64,000 nt of DNA from NCBI GenBank assembly GCA_964461765.1, contig CAYWVS010000005.1:5009-69008 (forward strand), written 5' to 3'. How positions within the stretch are numbered: the stretch's first letter is position 1; every line of letters begins with the position of its first letter. The position numbers were made by a program, and so were the translations under genes. This DNA is from JAVVUJ01 sp964461765. GTDB taxonomy: Bacteria > Bacillota > Clostridia > Peptostreptococcales > Anaerovoracaceae. Of the stretch, positions 18,481 to 27,250 are shown one piece after another. The notes beneath the pieces were generated by a model. It saw only the letters and a program-made list of their open reading frames with translations, did not search any database and was not told where the DNA came from.

Positions 18481-19344
18481 ATGGATGCGTTAATTTTAAA
18501 GGATGTGACGAAAAAATATGATGGTTTTACACTGGACAAAGTGAACCTTACGGTGCCACAAGGTGTAATCATGGGATTCATAGGAGAAAATGGGGCAGGC
18601 AAAAGCACCACCATCAATTTAATTTTAGATTTGATCAAAAGAGATCAAGGTCAGATTTTTGTCTTTGGAAAAGATAATCAGGATAACTTTCAATCATCAA
18701 AGGAGCATATCGGCGTAGTTATGGACGAATGTTGTTTTCCGGAAAACTTAAACGCTATCCATATCAATCGTGTTTTGAAGAATATCTTTCATACTTGGAA
18801 CGAGAAAACCTTTGAAGCTTACATAGAAAAGTTTCAATTGCCTAAAAAAAAGATTATTAAGGAATATTCTAAAGGAATGAAGATGAAGATTTCCATTGCA
18901 GCGGCTCTGTCCCATGACAGCAAGCTATTGATTTTGGATGAGGCCACCAGCGGGCTTGATCCCATCGTCAGGGATGAGATATTAGATATCTTGTTAGAGT
19001 TTATAGCTGACGAGAACCATTCCATCTTTATTTCCTCACATATCATAAGTGATCTGGAAAAAATTTGCGATTACATCACTTTTTTGCACAAAGGTAAAGT
19101 GATTTTTACTCATTCTAAGGATGATTTGCTTGAGAGTTTTGGAATATTAAAGTGTTCCCATGAACAATTGGCAGGTATAGATCCCCAAAACATTTTGGGA
19201 GTGAGAAAAAATTCCTTTGGAGCTGAAGCCCTGGTTTATAAGAAAAATATGGATAGAGGAATGATTATTGACAGAGCTTCTATTGAGGATATCATGTTGT
19301 TTTATATTAAGGAGGGTGCAGAAAATGAAGGGCTTTATTTATAA
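18481..19344 (+). CDS. ABC transporter ATP-binding protein
   Basis: 287 residues from ATG 18481, with AGAGGAG at 18468-18474. Walker A is GENGAGKST, the signature is the divergent YSKGMKMKIS in place of LSGGQ, and Walker B is LLILDEATSGLDP, followed by the His switch in FISSHIIS. It belongs to the ABC-2 exporter ATPases often paired with YtrA-type regulators. The gene overlaps the permease gene by 20 bases. The substrate is unknown; cell-envelope antibiotics are one known theme for such operons. Confidence 0.9.
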   Translation: MDALILKDVTKKYDGFTLDKVNLTVPQGVIMGFIGENGAGKSTTINLILDLIKRDQGQIFVFGKDNQDNFQSSKEHIGVVMDECCFPENLNAIHINRVLKNIFHTWNEKTFEAYIEKFQLPKKKIIKEYSKGMKMKISIAAALSHDSKLLILDEATSGLDPIVRDEILDILLEFIADENHSIFISSHIISDLEKICDYITFLHKGKVIFTHSKDDLLESFGILKCSHEQLAGIDPQNILGVRKNSFGAEALVYKKNMDRGMIIDRASIEDIMLFYIKEGAENEGLYL

Positions 19345-19933
19345 AGATTTAATGATTTTAGCAAATCAGATGAAAATACTAATTGTCATGACTATATTTT
19401 ATATGGCTGTATCTATCATCAGTGGAAATGCGGAGATGTTCGGAGGTCTTATGGCCATATTGTGTTCTGTTTTACCTATCACTACTATTGCTTATGATGA
19501 AAAAGCGAAATGGGATAAATATGCGTTGACTATGCCCGTCAGTAGAAACCAATTGGTTTTAAACAAATATGGACTTGGGCTACTTTTGTCTGGATTTGTA
19601 TTTGTCTTTAACCTTGTTGTTCAACTGATTTTTCAAAATACCTTAAAGGAATCCCTTTTGGTGACTACCATATTATTTGGGGCAAGCCTCTTTATCATAA
19701 GTATTCTATTTCCTGTGATTTTCAAATTTGGTGTGGAAAAGGGTAGGATTTTAATGATTATTATTATGTTAATACCTGTATTCTTCTTTGTATTAATTGA
19801 AAAATGGGGAATTACCTTTTCTTCTGAGTTTTTTAATATATTACCTATAATTGCAGTAGTAGGGATTGGAACCATGATGATTATTTCCATCTTTTTATCC
19901 TGTAAAATATATGGAAATAAGGAATGGAATTAG
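19325..19933 (+). CDS. ABC-2 family transporter permease
   Basis: 202 residues from ATG 19325, with AAGGAGGG at 19310-19317. About six membrane segments are visible, with MKGFIYKDLMIL at the N-terminus and a conserved TMPVSRNQLVLNKYG cytoplasmic loop, typical of the ABC2_membrane_5 group. It forms the membrane half of the exporter with the preceding ATPase. Confidence 0.85.
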   Translation: MKGFIYKDLMILANQMKILIVMTIFYMAVSIISGNAEMFGGLMAILCSVLPITTIAYDEKAKWDKYALTMPVSRNQLVLNKYGLGLLLSGFVFVFNLVVQLIFQNTLKESLLVTTILFGASLFIISILFPVIFKFGVEKGRILMIIIMLIPVFFFVLIEKWGITFSSEFFNILPIIAVVGIGTMMIISIFLSCKIYGNKEWN

Positions 19934-19953
19934 TTGATTCGTCTTTTATAGCT

Positions 19954-19999
19954 GTGCCATGTGGTAACTTTTTTTGATATTGCGAATATCGTCTTCGAC
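19954..19999. repeat. Hairpin-cluster interspersed repeat, copy 2
   Basis: Contains GTGGTAACTTTTTTTGATATT and then hairpins GATATT/AATATC with a GCG loop (19976-19990) and GTC/GAC with a TTC loop (19991-19999). The match to copy 1 (8003-8041) extends over roughly 40 bases with few changes. The GC-rich 5' hairpins of copy 1 are reduced to CCA/TGG here. Confidence 0.6.
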
Positions 20000-20014
20000 A
20001 ATAATTCCATAAAT

Positions 20015-20050
20015 TAAAATACCCGTTCTTTTTAAAGGGCGGGATTTTTT
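20015..20050 (+). terminator. Probable terminator after the GntR/ABC operon
   Basis: CCCGTTC (20022-20028) pairs with GGGCGGG (20037-20043), using two G-T pairs, and is flanked by A-rich and T6 runs, as in a two-way terminator. Confidence 0.6.
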
Positions 20051-20162
20051 GTATATAAAGAGTGTAAAGAAATAGAATTTCCTCTTGCAGGATTTTTCAG
20101 AAAACCTTATAATGAATGAGTAATTATACATCAATTGTTTCTAACACATAGGGAGTTTATTT

Positions 20163-21737
20163 ATGGAGTATCATCTGAGTTCAAGCTTAATTCGCCGTTT
20201 AATCGACAACACACCTATCGCATATATCATTTTGGACGATCAATTCCGCATTCATTATATTAACGATTTTTTTCTTAAATTGCGAAATTTAGATATGGAA
20301 ACCACTATGGGCGAGGTTTGCTACAATATTTCCAATGGAGGAAGCATGTGCAATCTGTGTGCCGTGGCTCAAGCCTTAAAAACCGGAGAAAAAACCATGA
20401 TTTCCAGAAAGGATATTCTCCCAAATGGCACAGTTCGGTTTATTGATGACTATGCCATTCCACTTTATAAAAACGAGCAAAATGGTACCCAATATATCTT
20501 GGAAATCATGGCAAACCGTACGGAAGAGATGTTGGCAATTGAGCAGAAAAATGAAGATTACAATGAAATTCTATTTATCCTTTCGGCTCTTTTGGAAGCA
20601 AAGGATGTTTATACAGCAACCCATTCCAATAGTGTAAATACTCTTTCCGTGAAGCTTGCCAAGGCTATGAATCTTTCTTCCGAAGAAATTTTTAACATTT
20701 CTGTAGCAGCCAACCTGCACGATTTAGGGAAGGTAAAAATTGCGAATTCTATTATTAATAAAGCAGGGAAGTTGACGGATGAGGAATACCAAGCCATAAA
20801 ATCCCATCCTGTTTCATCCTACGATATGCTACATGGACTATCTAGCTTTGATTCTGTACGTGAAATGGTACTTAGCCATCATGAACGTTATGATGGAAAA
20901 GGATACCCAAAGGGTTTAATGCAAGATGAGATTTCTTTAGGTGCCAAAATTATTGCGGTAGCAGATACCTACGATGCAATTACCTCAACACGTTCATATC
21001 GAAAAGCCTTAAGCCACGAATATGCGCTGGAAGAAATCGCAAGAGTTTCAGGAACTCAGTTAGATCCTCAGGTGGTGGATGCCTTTGTTAAAATGAAATT
21101 TGATAATGACCATGATGGCACAGATCTCCCTAATGAAGAAAGTTCAACCATTGAAAGGTCTTTAAATCAACGTATAGTTCAGTCCGAGAATAGAGTAATT
21201 CTCAGTGATTTTGAAAAAATCATCGACGAAGAACGAATGATTGCTGAAATATTTAATCAAACACCCTGCGGGTACATTTTAATGGATATAAATCAAAAGG
21301 TATTATACGCCAATGAGTATTTTTTAAATTACATGGAATTTAAAAAATCGGATATTGTAGGGAGAGTCTGTTATGATGCTGGAGGCTTGGGAACAGAACC
21401 ATGTGTGAATTGCCCTGTTTTAAGATCTATAGAAAGTGGGAAGCTGGAACGCACCAGGCAAGAACAAACCATTAACGGGAGCTTAAAGATTTTCGACATG
21501 TTCGCTATACCATTATTCGAAAACGGAGAGATTCAATTTGTGGTGGAAATGGTAATTGACCGAACCAAGGAAGTATTATCCTTGCGAGAACGGGAAAAGG
21601 ATTTTGAAAAGTTAATTGAAATGCTAAGAAAATTGTTGAATGAGCAGATCATTCAAACTGAAGGGGGAAAAATCTCTCAAGAAATAATAAATTTAAACAA
21701 TAGATTAAATGATATTATAGAGAAATATAAAAATTAA
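20163..21737 (+). CDS. PAS / HD-GYP / PAS signalling protein
   Basis: 524 residues, no membrane segment. PAS domain 1 spans about 8-120, HD-GYP about 135-300 (ANLHDLGKVKIA, then the intact HHERYDGKGYPKGL), and PAS domain 2 about 360-480, ending in a charged helix. The HD-GYP motif is complete, so it should hydrolyse cyclic di-GMP. Both PAS domains carry the same cysteine pattern, CYN...CNLC and CYD...CVNC, spaced alike, which is unusual and might bind a metal, a cluster or respond to redox. Two PAS domains around one HD-GYP suggest integration of two inputs. No GGDEF protein is in the window. Confidence 0.88.
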   Translation: MEYHLSSSLIRRLIDNTPIAYIILDDQFRIHYINDFFLKLRNLDMETTMGEVCYNISNGGSMCNLCAVAQALKTGEKTMISRKDILPNGTVRFIDDYAIPLYKNEQNGTQYILEIMANRTEEMLAIEQKNEDYNEILFILSALLEAKDVYTATHSNSVNTLSVKLAKAMNLSSEEIFNISVAANLHDLGKVKIANSIINKAGKLTDEEYQAIKSHPVSSYDMLHGLSSFDSVREMVLSHHERYDGKGYPKGLMQDEISLGAKIIAVADTYDAITSTRSYRKALSHEYALEEIARVSGTQLDPQVVDAFVKMKFDNDHDGTDLPNEESSTIERSLNQRIVQSENRVILSDFEKIIDEERMIAEIFNQTPCGYILMDINQKVLYANEYFLNYMEFKKSDIVGRVCYDAGGLGTEPCVNCPVLRSIESGKLERTRQEQTINGSLKIFDMFAIPLFENGEIQFVVEMVIDRTKEVLSLREREKDFEKLIEMLRKLLNEQIIQTEGGKISQEIINLNNRLNDIIEKYKN

Positions 21738-21965
21738 AAAGAAGAAATATACAAAATGCAATTTTTAAATTTATAATAAAACAAACATTGGTTCATATTT
21801 AGTCGAAATAAAGGGTACTATAATTCATAAAGCATTTAAACAGCCTCGAAGCTTACTCTGTTAATTTACATATGTACAGTTGTTCCCAATACCCACTCTA
21901 TTTCTGAAAACAACAGACACATTATATGTTCCAATGGACATTCTTTGGAGTAACAGAGGTAAATC

Positions 21966-23309
21966 ATGAAAAATCCCAAGCAAAACTACAGTTTATTTAC
22001 AGCCATTGCAATGATCGTAGGCATCGTCATTGGATCAGGCATTTTTTTCAAAGCGGACAATATGCTTGTTTACACCGACGGAGATGTCGGAAAGGCGGTC
22101 ATCATTTTCTGTGTGGCGGCTTTCAGTATCATCTTTGGAAGCTTGTGCCTTAGCTTGCTGGCATCTCTCACCAACAAACCCGGAGGATTGATCACCTATG
22201 CCGATGAGTTTGTGAATAAAAGGTTTGCCTGTGCCTTAGGCTGGTTTCAACTATATATCTATTATCCAACCTTAACGGTTGTGCTGTCTTGGGTCTCAGG
22301 GATTTACCTTGGCGTAGTATTTAATTTGAATTTACAACTAAAGGGGCAAATTCTGTTAGGTTTTCTGTGGTTTCTTATTTGCTTTGGATATAACATCCTC
22401 TCCGCAAAGATCGGGGGAAAGGTTCAGGAAATTGCAACGATTGTAAAGCTCATTCCCCTTTTTGCCATAGGTGCGGCAGGAATGTTTCTGGGTCATCCCT
22501 TGGAAGCTCTTATGAATCCTACACCGGAATTGGTGGCTGCGGGAACTTCTTTGGCATGGGTTTCTGCCATCGGCCCTGTGGCCTTTTCCTTTGATGGTTG
22601 GATCGTTTCAACAGCAGTGGCACATGAAGTGAAAAATTCAAAAAAAAATGTACCCAGAGCTTTGGTGGCAGCACCTCTCTTTATTTTGGCGGCGTATCTG
22701 CTATATTTCTTAGGGATCTGTGGATATATAGGACCGGAAAAAGTAATGGAGCTAGGCGATGAGAGCGTGTCCCTTTTGGCAAGGGAAATCTTTGGTCCCG
22801 GATTTGCCTCTGCTATCATGGTATTTGTGGTCATTTCCATCATGGGTACCACCAACGGTTTGGTTTTAGGGTATATGAGAGTTCCCTATTCTTTGGGGCT
22901 TCGAAACATGATTCCCGGTTCAAAATATGTACAAAACTTGGATTCCAAGACGAATATGCCTATTCATTCAGCTTTTTATTGCATGGGTATCTGTCTGATT
23001 TGGTGGGTTATTCATTACTTTACCATGAGTACAGGGTTATTACCTAATTCGGATATCTCGGAGATCGCCATTGTAATCAGTTATATCCTCTATGTGTTTT
23101 TGTATTACCAATGCTTTAAGCTTTGGAGGGTCGGTAAGGTTCAGCAGTTCCAAAAGGGTGTTATTTACCCTGTACTAGCGACACTGGGTTCTTTGTTTAT
23201 TCTAATTGGGGGATTGCAAAATCCGAAATTCTTTCTTTTTGTGGGGGTTTCTTTGTTGGCTGTACTGGGGGGAGCTTGGTACGGGAAAAATGCCACGGAT
23301 ATTTCATAG
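21966..23309 (+). CDS. APC-family amino-acid permease
   Basis: 447 residues with about twelve membrane segments. The family opening is clear (IAMIVGIVIGSGIFFKAD), followed by NKPGGLITYADEF and the helix-6 region SFDGWIVSTAVAHEVKN. It carries amino acids or related amines, coupled to protons or by exchange; the substrate is not evident. AGAGGT precedes the ATG. It is convergent with the TetR gene 32 bases downstream. Confidence 0.9.
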   Translation: MKNPKQNYSLFTAIAMIVGIVIGSGIFFKADNMLVYTDGDVGKAVIIFCVAAFSIIFGSLCLSLLASLTNKPGGLITYADEFVNKRFACALGWFQLYIYYPTLTVVLSWVSGIYLGVVFNLNLQLKGQILLGFLWFLICFGYNILSAKIGGKVQEIATIVKLIPLFAIGAAGMFLGHPLEALMNPTPELVAAGTSLAWVSAIGPVAFSFDGWIVSTAVAHEVKNSKKNVPRALVAAPLFILAAYLLYFLGICGYIGPEKVMELGDESVSLLAREIFGPGFASAIMVFVVISIMGTTNGLVLGYMRVPYSLGLRNMIPGSKYVQNLDSKTNMPIHSAFYCMGICLIWWVIHYFTMSTGLLPNSDISEIAIVISYILYVFLYYQCFKLWRVGKVQQFQKGVIYPVLATLGSLFILIGGLQNPKFFLFVGVSLLAVLGGAWYGKNATDIS

Positions 23310-23341
23310 GAACAAAAATTTAACAGTTCTAGAGAAGGTGA

Positions 23342-23938
23342 CTAGGTAGAAATTTTTTTTAAATATGTAATGGGGCCTTGCAGATTAGAAACCTTTATCA
23401 CATTGCTTAAAGACAGTAAATCGATTTCCATATCTCGTTCTAACCAATACCGTAGGATACCTAACTGACCGTTAGTTATGTATTCCAAAATATACTCAAT
23501 TTCCGTATTTTTGTTTGAAATTTCTAATTTTAAAACGCTTTTTAGATTTTTTTTGACTTCAGATTTCACCTTTTTAATAAAGTTTGTTTCGTTATCCTTT
23601 CCAAGCAAAACCCTGAGAGTTTCCTTATTTTCACTTAGGAACTCAATCATTGTAATAACAGAAATCTCTTCATATTCCTTTAAAAGTTGAACCATGATAT
23701 ATCGAATCTTATGGATCATTTCGGAGTAAAATTCATTTTCGATCTGCTCCAGTAAATCATAGATGTCCATGTAGTAGGCATAGAAGGTACCCCTGTTGAT
23801 TTTGGCAAGGTTGGAAATTTCTCTGATGGTGATTTTTGTAATAGGTTTTTCATTATATAATTGCATAAAAGCATCTTTGATTTTTCTTTTAGTCTCTATA
23901 ACTTTTATTGATTGTTGAGTTGTGTTCACTGTATTCAT
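23342..23938 (-). CDS. TetR/AcrR-family regulator
   Basis: 198 residues. The N-terminal TetR helix-turn-helix is clear: KIKDAFMQLYNEKPITKITI, then NRGTFYAYYMDIYDL. The C-terminal ligand domain is helical and of the TetR_C_33-like or unknown kind. It reads away from the ABC-2/HlyD exporter that begins at 24401, with only the small frame-disrupted gene between, so it may repress that exporter (inference). No clear palindromic operator was found in the gap. Confidence 0.85.
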   Translation of the reverse strand: MNTVNTTQQSIKVIETKRKIKDAFMQLYNEKPITKITIREISNLAKINRGTFYAYYMDIYDLLEQIENEFYSEMIHKIRYIMVQLLKEYEEISVITMIEFLSENKETLRVLLGKDNETNFIKKVKSEVKKNLKSVLKLEISNKNTEIEYILEYITNGQLGILRYWLERDMEIDLLSLSNVIKVSNLQGPITYLKKIST

Positions 23939-24016
23939 AATAACCTACCTTTATCTTAAACTTAGTGTAACGGAAGATAAAATTATTAATTAATGAATGC
24001 AAAATGCTTATACTCC

Positions 24017-24161
24017 CTATAAGTTTCTTTTTAAGTAAACTTTATCCTTTAATTGAACTCCGTGTTCAAAAATAGGTTCATTGTAGTTCTCCACGAAATA
24101 GTTTTCTAAACCATGTGAAATCACAAAGCCGCTTTTTTTTTATAATTTTCACTACAATCAT
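24017..24161 (-). pseudogene. Small gene interrupted by a one-base change in an A9 run
   Basis: On the minus strand GGGAGG (24176-24171) stands 9 bases before an ATG (24161-24159). The frame reads MIVVKIIKK and then meets nine A bases. If one A is dropped, it continues as SGFVISHGLENYFVENYNE and on to VYLKRNL and a stop, giving 47 residues; as written, the frame is lost and stops soon. The region has good codon usage and a perfect start context, so it is a small gene with a recent frameshift, an assembly or sequencing slip, or one needing slippage on A9. No family recognised. Confidence 0.5.
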
Positions 24162-24400
24162 AAGTTAATACCTCCCAAAATCTAATGAACAATTTTACTG
24201 AATTTGTTGATTTTAATCTATAGGAAAATGCAATATAATATCTTTAACAACAAGTTGTCGGATTAGATTTCAGTATAGACTGTATTTTAGAAAATTACAA
24301 GTTGATATTTAGGGAGTTACCGGATAACTTGACTGCTTTAAAAAATTAAAATAGATAAGGTATTATAAGCAGTAAATATTTCGGACATAGGGTAAATAAA

Positions 24401-25162
24401 ATGGATGAAATGGCAAACCTCAGCACTGAAGCCTCAGAAAACCCCGTGGTGCTTCACAACGTAAATAAATATTTTGGAAAGAACCAAGTCTTAAAGGACG
24501 TTTCCTTTTGTGTGCAGAAGGGTTGCATCTTTGGACTGTTGGGCCCCTCCGGGTGTGGAAAAACTACCACCGTAAAAATTATGGGCGGGATTTCTGAAGC
24601 CACTTCGGGAGAAGCTTTTATTTTGGGAAAGAAGATGCCCCGGTTAGAGCTGATGAGCGGAATTGGTTATATGGCACAGTCGGACGCTCTCTATATGGCT
24701 CTGTCCGCAGAGGAAAATTTACATTTCTTTGCAGCCCTTTACGGAATGAATAAAAAAGAAATAGCAAACCGCGTGGAAGAAGTGATGAATCTGGTGAATT
24801 TAAGAGACCATTTGAAAAAATCAGTGGGTGCTTATTCCGGCGGCATGAAAAGGCGGCTGTCCCTTGCCATGGCATTACTGCACGACCCGGAAATTCTCAT
24901 TTTAGACGAACCTACCGTTGGTATCGATCCCTTGCTGAGAAAAACGATATGGGATGAACTGTACAATCTGGCTGAGCAAGGGAAAACCATCCTAGTGACC
25001 ACTCACGTTATGGATGAGGCTGAAAAATGTCATCAGCTGACCATGATGAGGGAAGGCAGGCTCATTGCTCAGGGAACACCCAAGGAGCTGCAAAGTGCTA
25101 TCGGCGTGGATACCATAGAAGATGCCTTTTTGTTTTACGGAGGGAAAAGCTATGAAAGTTAG
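24401..25162 (+). CDS. ABC-2 exporter ATP-binding protein
   Basis: 253 residues: Walker A GPSGCGKTTT, signature YSGGMKRRLSLA, Walker B ILILDEPTVGIDP, and the His switch in TTHVMDEAEKC. It belongs to the DrrA/YbhF group of drug or lipid exporters. It overlaps the permease gene by 11 bases and is followed by an HlyD-type adaptor. The ribosome binding site is weak. The preceding 462-base gap contains the frame-disrupted small gene and otherwise AT-rich DNA. Confidence 0.92.
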   Translation: MDEMANLSTEASENPVVLHNVNKYFGKNQVLKDVSFCVQKGCIFGLLGPSGCGKTTTVKIMGGISEATSGEAFILGKKMPRLELMSGIGYMAQSDALYMALSAEENLHFFAALYGMNKKEIANRVEEVMNLVNLRDHLKKSVGAYSGGMKRRLSLAMALLHDPEILILDEPTVGIDPLLRKTIWDELYNLAEQGKTILVTTHVMDEAEKCHQLTMMREGRLIAQGTPKELQSAIGVDTIEDAFLFYGGKSYES

Positions 25163-26168
25163 AGCCATGGTGGGCAGATTGTTGAACCAAATGAGAAGGG
25201 ATAAGCGAACCTTAGCTTTGATTTTTGTAGCGCCTATGTTCTTACTGGCCATTATTTATCTCATTTTATCGGATGCTCCCTTAGATTTGAGAGTGGCTGT
25301 CATCAATGCACCGGAAGCCTATGTAGATAGGCTCTATGAAAACAATGTGACGGCTGTACGTATGAGTGAGACGGAAGCTATGGAAGCCCTTGAGATAGGG
25401 GAAGTAAATGCTACGATTAACATCATAAGCGGAAAATCTTACGTAGAAATGGATGGAAGCAAATCAAACAAAACCAACGCCCTTTTGATGGCATTGGAGG
25501 CTTCTAAAGGTACTCCCAGGACTCCCGGAGCTGACATGCAGACGGAAGTTCGCTATATTTACGGAGCTGAGGACTTATCCACCTTTGATAATTTTGGATC
25601 CATTTTAATCGGATTTATCGTGTTCTTTTTCGTCTTTCTCATCGCCGGAATTTCTTTTCTCCAAGAGAGGACTACTGGTACTTTGGAAAAGCTTTTATCC
25701 ACCCCCATTCGTAGGTGGGAAATCGTAGTAGGTTATACTCTGGGGTTTGGCTTGATTGCCTTGATTCAATCTGCACTGATTGCAATATTTGTAGTTTATC
25801 TGCTAGATGTCATGATGGTGGGCTCCATAATTTGGGTTTTGCTGATCACCATGTTATCCGCTGTAACGGCTTTAACTCTTTCCATCCTGTTATCCACGGC
25901 GGCTGCCAATGAATTTCAGATGATACAGTTTATCCCAATTGTGGTGGTACCTCAAGTGTTTTTCGCAGGGTTGTTTGACTTGACATACCCTTGGACTTTG
26001 ATCGGAAAATTCATGCCTCTTTATTACGTGGGGGATGCCTTGAGCAAAGTCATGATCAAGGGCTTGGGATTTGAGGAAATCGCCTTTGATGTGGCCATAT
26101 TGCTTGGCTTTACTCTTTCGTTTATGGTGATTAATACACTTTTGTTGAAAAAACATAGGAAAATATAG
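25152..26168 (+). CDS. ABC-2 type exporter permease
   Basis: 338 residues from ATG 25152, with GGAGGG just upstream. It has one N-terminal membrane helix, a large extracytoplasmic domain (about 45-170), then five membrane segments, with the ABC-2 motif SFLQERTTGTLEKLLSTPIR. It forms the channel of the exporter with the preceding ATPase. Only one permease gene is present, so it would act as a homodimer. Confidence 0.9.
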   Translation: MKVRAMVGRLLNQMRRDKRTLALIFVAPMFLLAIIYLILSDAPLDLRVAVINAPEAYVDRLYENNVTAVRMSETEAMEALEIGEVNATINIISGKSYVEMDGSKSNKTNALLMALEASKGTPRTPGADMQTEVRYIYGAEDLSTFDNFGSILIGFIVFFFVFLIAGISFLQERTTGTLEKLLSTPIRRWEIVVGYTLGFGLIALIQSALIAIFVVYLLDVMMVGSIIWVLLITMLSAVTALTLSILLSTAAANEFQMIQFIPIVVVPQVFFAGLFDLTYPWTLIGKFMPLYYVGDALSKVMIKGLGFEEIAFDVAILLGFTLSFMVINTLLLKKHRKI

Positions 26169-26182
26169 ATTGGAGGAAGAGT

Positions 26183-27250
26183 ATGTATGATAAAATAACG
26201 CCAAAATTAAAGAAGGTTTTGATTTTAATAGTGGTATTGAGTGTGATTGGTTTCGGGTATTCTTATGTTTCCAATCGTACGGATAACAACCGATACATCG
26301 GACTGGTTGAAGCTCCCGTGATTTCTCACAAAACGGAAGTACCGGGAAAGCTTCTGGAAGTAAGGGTTTCTTTGGGGGAAAGGGTGAAAGAAGGTCAGGT
26401 AATTGCCGTAATCGACAGCACAGATCAGGAGTATACCATGGCTCAAATGAAAAATACCTTGGAGAAAGCTCGAGTTTCCTTGGCCAATTCACAAGTGGGA
26501 AATGCCAACAGCACCGCACAGAGCAATTTGACCATTGCCAATGCCAACTTAAAAAGTGCTTTGGAGGCCTCCGCCAAAGCCACAGAAGATTACCAAAACG
26601 CCTTGGTGCTATTTCAAGAGGGAGCTATTGCTAAAAACGCATTGGATAACGCAAAATTGGCAGCAGATACGGCCACCAATGCTGTGGAAGCGGCCAGAGG
26701 AGCGGTAAATGTGGCTTCCAATCCTACCAATTCTAAAGCTTTAGCCTTAGATATCTCCAATTTGGAAATACAGATTCAGCAAATGGAAGAAAACCTGGAG
26801 AAATATAAGGTGGTTGCACAATGTGATGGCACGGTGATCAGTAAGAATTACTTTGCAGGGGATATGGTGAACCCGGGAGTAAATATAGCAGATATTTCCT
26901 CTGAAACGGAGAAGTACTTCGTATTTTATGTAAGCAAGGATAAGATTTCTAGTCTAAACTATGAGGATGAAGTTATGGTAATTCAAAGGGGTGAAAATAG
27001 TAAAGATAATGAAAAAAATAAAAATAATAAGAGCAATGAAGCAGGGGAAGAAAATAAAGATAATCAAGTGGGATCAGGAAATAGGGAATATAAAGGAAAA
27101 ATCAAATACATTGATGTGAAAAGTCAATACACACCCAAGGATTTTCAGACTGCCGCAAATAAGAATCAAGAAAGCTTTAAAATAAAAGTTTTGTTGGAGC
27201 CGGGCAGCCCGTTAAAACCCGGGGAAGAGGCTGAAATCACCATTATTTAA
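26183..27250 (+). CDS. HlyD/MFP-family membrane fusion protein
   Basis: 355 residues: membrane anchor (about 11-28), a split biotinyl-lipoyl domain (VEAPVISHKTEVPGKLLEV, later VVAQCDGTVISKNYFAGD), a coiled coil between them (about 90-205), and a beta-barrel region interrupted by an Asn/Lys/Glu-rich loop (about 273-308). In Gram-positive bacteria such adaptors extend an ABC exporter across the wall. Gene order ATPase, permease, adaptor supports one exporter. It ends 8 bases inside the convergent deacetylase gene. Confidence 0.88.
   Translation: MYDKITPKLKKVLILIVVLSVIGFGYSYVSNRTDNNRYIGLVEAPVISHKTEVPGKLLEVRVSLGERVKEGQVIAVIDSTDQEYTMAQMKNTLEKARVSLANSQVGNANSTAQSNLTIANANLKSALEASAKATEDYQNALVLFQEGAIAKNALDNAKLAADTATNAVEAARGAVNVASNPTNSKALALDISNLEIQIQQMEENLEKYKVVAQCDGTVISKNYFAGDMVNPGVNIADISSETEKYFVFYVSKDKISSLNYEDEVMVIQRGENSKDNEKNKNNKSNEAGEENKDNQVGSGNREYKGKIKYIDVKSQYTPKDFQTAANKNQESFKIKVLLEPGSPLKPGEEAEITII

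Noticed and set aside
25890..26519. Long minus-strand frame (209 codons) opposite the ABC permease and HlyD genes
   Set aside because: Lies across two recognised genes and has no family or start context.
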